The position numbers and the translations under genes were made by a program. This document shows positions 62,708-64,000 of a stretch of 64,000 nt of DNA, piece by piece. Every line of letters begins with the position of its first letter. Positions within the stretch are counted from its first letter, which is position 1. The notes beneath the pieces were generated by a model, which worked only from the letters and a program-made list of their open reading frames with translations, ran no database searches and was not told the DNA's origin. The stretch covers positions 248,001 through 312,000 of the forward strand of contig VWYX01000901.1 of the NCBI GenBank assembly GCA_013396525.1, given 5' to 3'. The DNA is from Chaetorhynchus papuensis (Eukaryota; Chordata; Aves; Passeriformes; Rhipiduridae).

Positions 62708-63779
62708 CTTTTTATTCTCGTCTCATATTCTAATTTTTGCTTGGCCATCTCTTGCTTCAAGCTGGACACCAGGCTGTGCAAAGCACTGTGGTTGTTGGTA
62801 CTGTTGGGCACAAACGTTTCACTGTTATCGCTGCTGCTGGTGGCTCGGCTGCTATGGCCCCCCACACTCCTCCTGTCACTTTTGTTCTCATAGTCACCCG
62901 GGTTAGAGAGGTCTTCGTGTGGTGGCCCATCCAGCACAGAGTCTTCAAAGTTACCCGCATAAAAGTCCTGCTCAGGGCAGGTGGTGGTGGATGAGCGACA
63001 GGAGTTGGAGTGCTCCGGGAGGGATATTTCACACGAGGACGTGGACCAGGTGGCACTGTCCACACTCTGTTTGTCATCAGAGTTCACCATGGAGAACTGC
63101 TGGTGGACATTGTCATAGGTGGAAAGCCTGTTGTGCTGGCCTGACTCGCCCACTGATGGCTCCTTCTGCTTGTTGTCCCTCAGCGTGACGTAGCCATTGG
63201 GCGCCCAGCCCGGGCTCCGGCTGCCCAGGGTGTTGCTGTGCCCGTCCGTGCTGGACACGCCCATCCGCATGCCTCCGTTCTGCACGCTGTGTGTCCCCAT
63301 CTTGGTCACTGGCCCTTTCAGGGACGACGTCCTCCTGGTTTGCAGGGAGCAGTTTGGTAAGGTCTGGCTCTTCTCTGGGCCCTCCACAGAGCTGCTGAAG
63401 GACCCGTTGGTGACTATGCCGCTACCTTTATTAAAAGCGGGATTTTTTTTCACCAAGAGTGGCGGGCTCCTGGTGACATCCGGTTTCTGGATGCTGTTCC
63501 TGGGGCTATTTGTCTTGCTACCTGGCAGAGCAGTCGGAGACTCACAGTCCATGCTTCCCCTTTGGGGAGACTCAGGCGTGTCCCAAGAGCAGCGCCTCAC
63601 TGCCGTCTCCTTGGTATTGTTGTTCTCTTTGTTCTGTAGCTGCCCTGCCGTGGTTTTCTTCGGAATTTCGTTGTTGTTGTTGCACACCTCAGGTGCCATC
63701 TGAGGGTCTATATCCTTGGGAAACAGATCTTCATGTTTGCTAATCATCACTGACATGAGCTGCTGGACTACTACTGTAC
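62708..63779 (-). CDS. ARHGAP24: ARHGAP24 (FilGAP) penultimate coding exon, partial gene
   Basis: This 1072-nt exon encodes about 357 residues of Rho GTPase-activating protein 24 (FilGAP), a Rac GAP that binds filamin A and acts downstream of ROCK in cell spreading and podocyte shape. I recognise it from the conserved reading: GTVVVQQLMSVMISKHEDLF at the start, then NKENNNTKE, KKNPAFNKGSGIVTNGSFSS, PNGYVTLRDNKQKE, RLSTYDNVHQQFSM, SCEISLPEHSNSCRSSTTTC and ALHSLVSSLKQEMAKQKLEY at the end. The segment is Ser/Asn-rich and probably disordered, as known for this linker; an Asn run lies near the start. The acceptor is TTTCAG before 63779, so the first Gly codon is split (one base comes from the upstream exon). 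The donor is AAG|GTAAGG after 62708, leaving AG of a Ser codon. The frame is intact. The PH and RhoGAP domains are beyond the window. Continuing past the donor gives an artificial stop (Lys-Arg-stop), which is intron. Confidence 0.96.
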
Positions 63780-64000
63780 CTGAAAGGAGACATGGTTGTG
63801 AATGGCCTGTTTTATTTAAAGCGTAAATATATTTTATCTATCAGATTCCACAAATACTCAGCAAACATTCAGCTTATACATTGACACAATGCATCCATCT
63901 GCGTAACACCCAGAATGTTTAACAAGGCTGAAGTGCCTCTTGGCTACATCAGCATTACCTCTTCCTTCCAAGCTAACAAGGCCTCACAGACCCCTAAAAA
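63780..64000 (-). other. ARHGAP24: Partial upstream intron of ARHGAP24
   Basis: Unspliced sequence immediately upstream (minus strand) of the large exon, starting with the acceptor AG at 63781-63780 and a short pyrimidine stretch. It runs off the window. No repeat or coding signal is visible. Confidence 0.85.

Noticed and set aside
63197..63703. A 168-codon plus-strand frame opposite ARHGAP24
   Set aside because: It is the antisense shadow of the conserved ARHGAP24 exon; the minus-strand reading is clearly the real one.

Overview
This is a stretch of a vertebrate nuclear genome, most likely a bird and plausibly a songbird. The evidence is five clear CR1 LINE fragments plus two small scraps (5'-truncated, most ending in the avian CR1 ATTCTATGATTCTATG-type tail), one avian-type endogenous retrovirus LTR, no SINEs that I could recognise, and sparse microsatellites. 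The species call is an inference. There is no bacterial or phage gene, operon or CRISPR array here.

The only protein-coding gene I can identify is ARHGAP24 (FilGAP, a Rac-directed RhoGAP) on the minus strand at the right edge. The window holds its last two coding exons: a large exon at 62708-63779 encoding the Ser/Asn-rich linker, and the terminal coding exon at 60467-60710 encoding the C-terminal coiled coil. Splice sites and phases join the two exactly. The PH and RhoGAP domains lie beyond position 64000. The intron between the exons (60711-62707) carries an antisense CR1 copy at about 61020-61728 and a 26-bp tandem duplication. The 3' UTR runs leftward from 60466; its end is uncertain, with candidate poly(A) signals at 59895-59900 and 58943-58948. 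An old diverged duplication of about 105 bp (59301-59408 and 60249-60354) lies in this region.

Positions 1 to about 58.9 kb look non-coding. They contain a solo LTR (about 1154-1542), CR1 fragments (4984-5344, 9955-10461, 23981-24368, 45331-45640, plus scraps at 12085-12118 and 37038-37103), simple repeats, and several GC/CpG-richer islands. The most striking is at 22.2-23.6 kb: a 124-bp near-perfect tandem duplication in which each copy carries an RFX-type X-box, a full palindromic CRE (TGACGTCA) and a G-quadruplex-prone G-run. It looks like a promoter or enhancer, but I could not tie it to a gene. In mammals MAPK10 lies just downstream of ARHGAP24 in convergent orientation; I looked for its kinase exons by eye on the plus strand and found none.

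I found no evidence for a new multi-gene system. The most useful leads are the duplicated X-box/CRE module, the repeated element in the ARHGAP24 3' region, and the two unassigned CpG-rich patches (41.45-41.68 kb and 55.93-56.28 kb).
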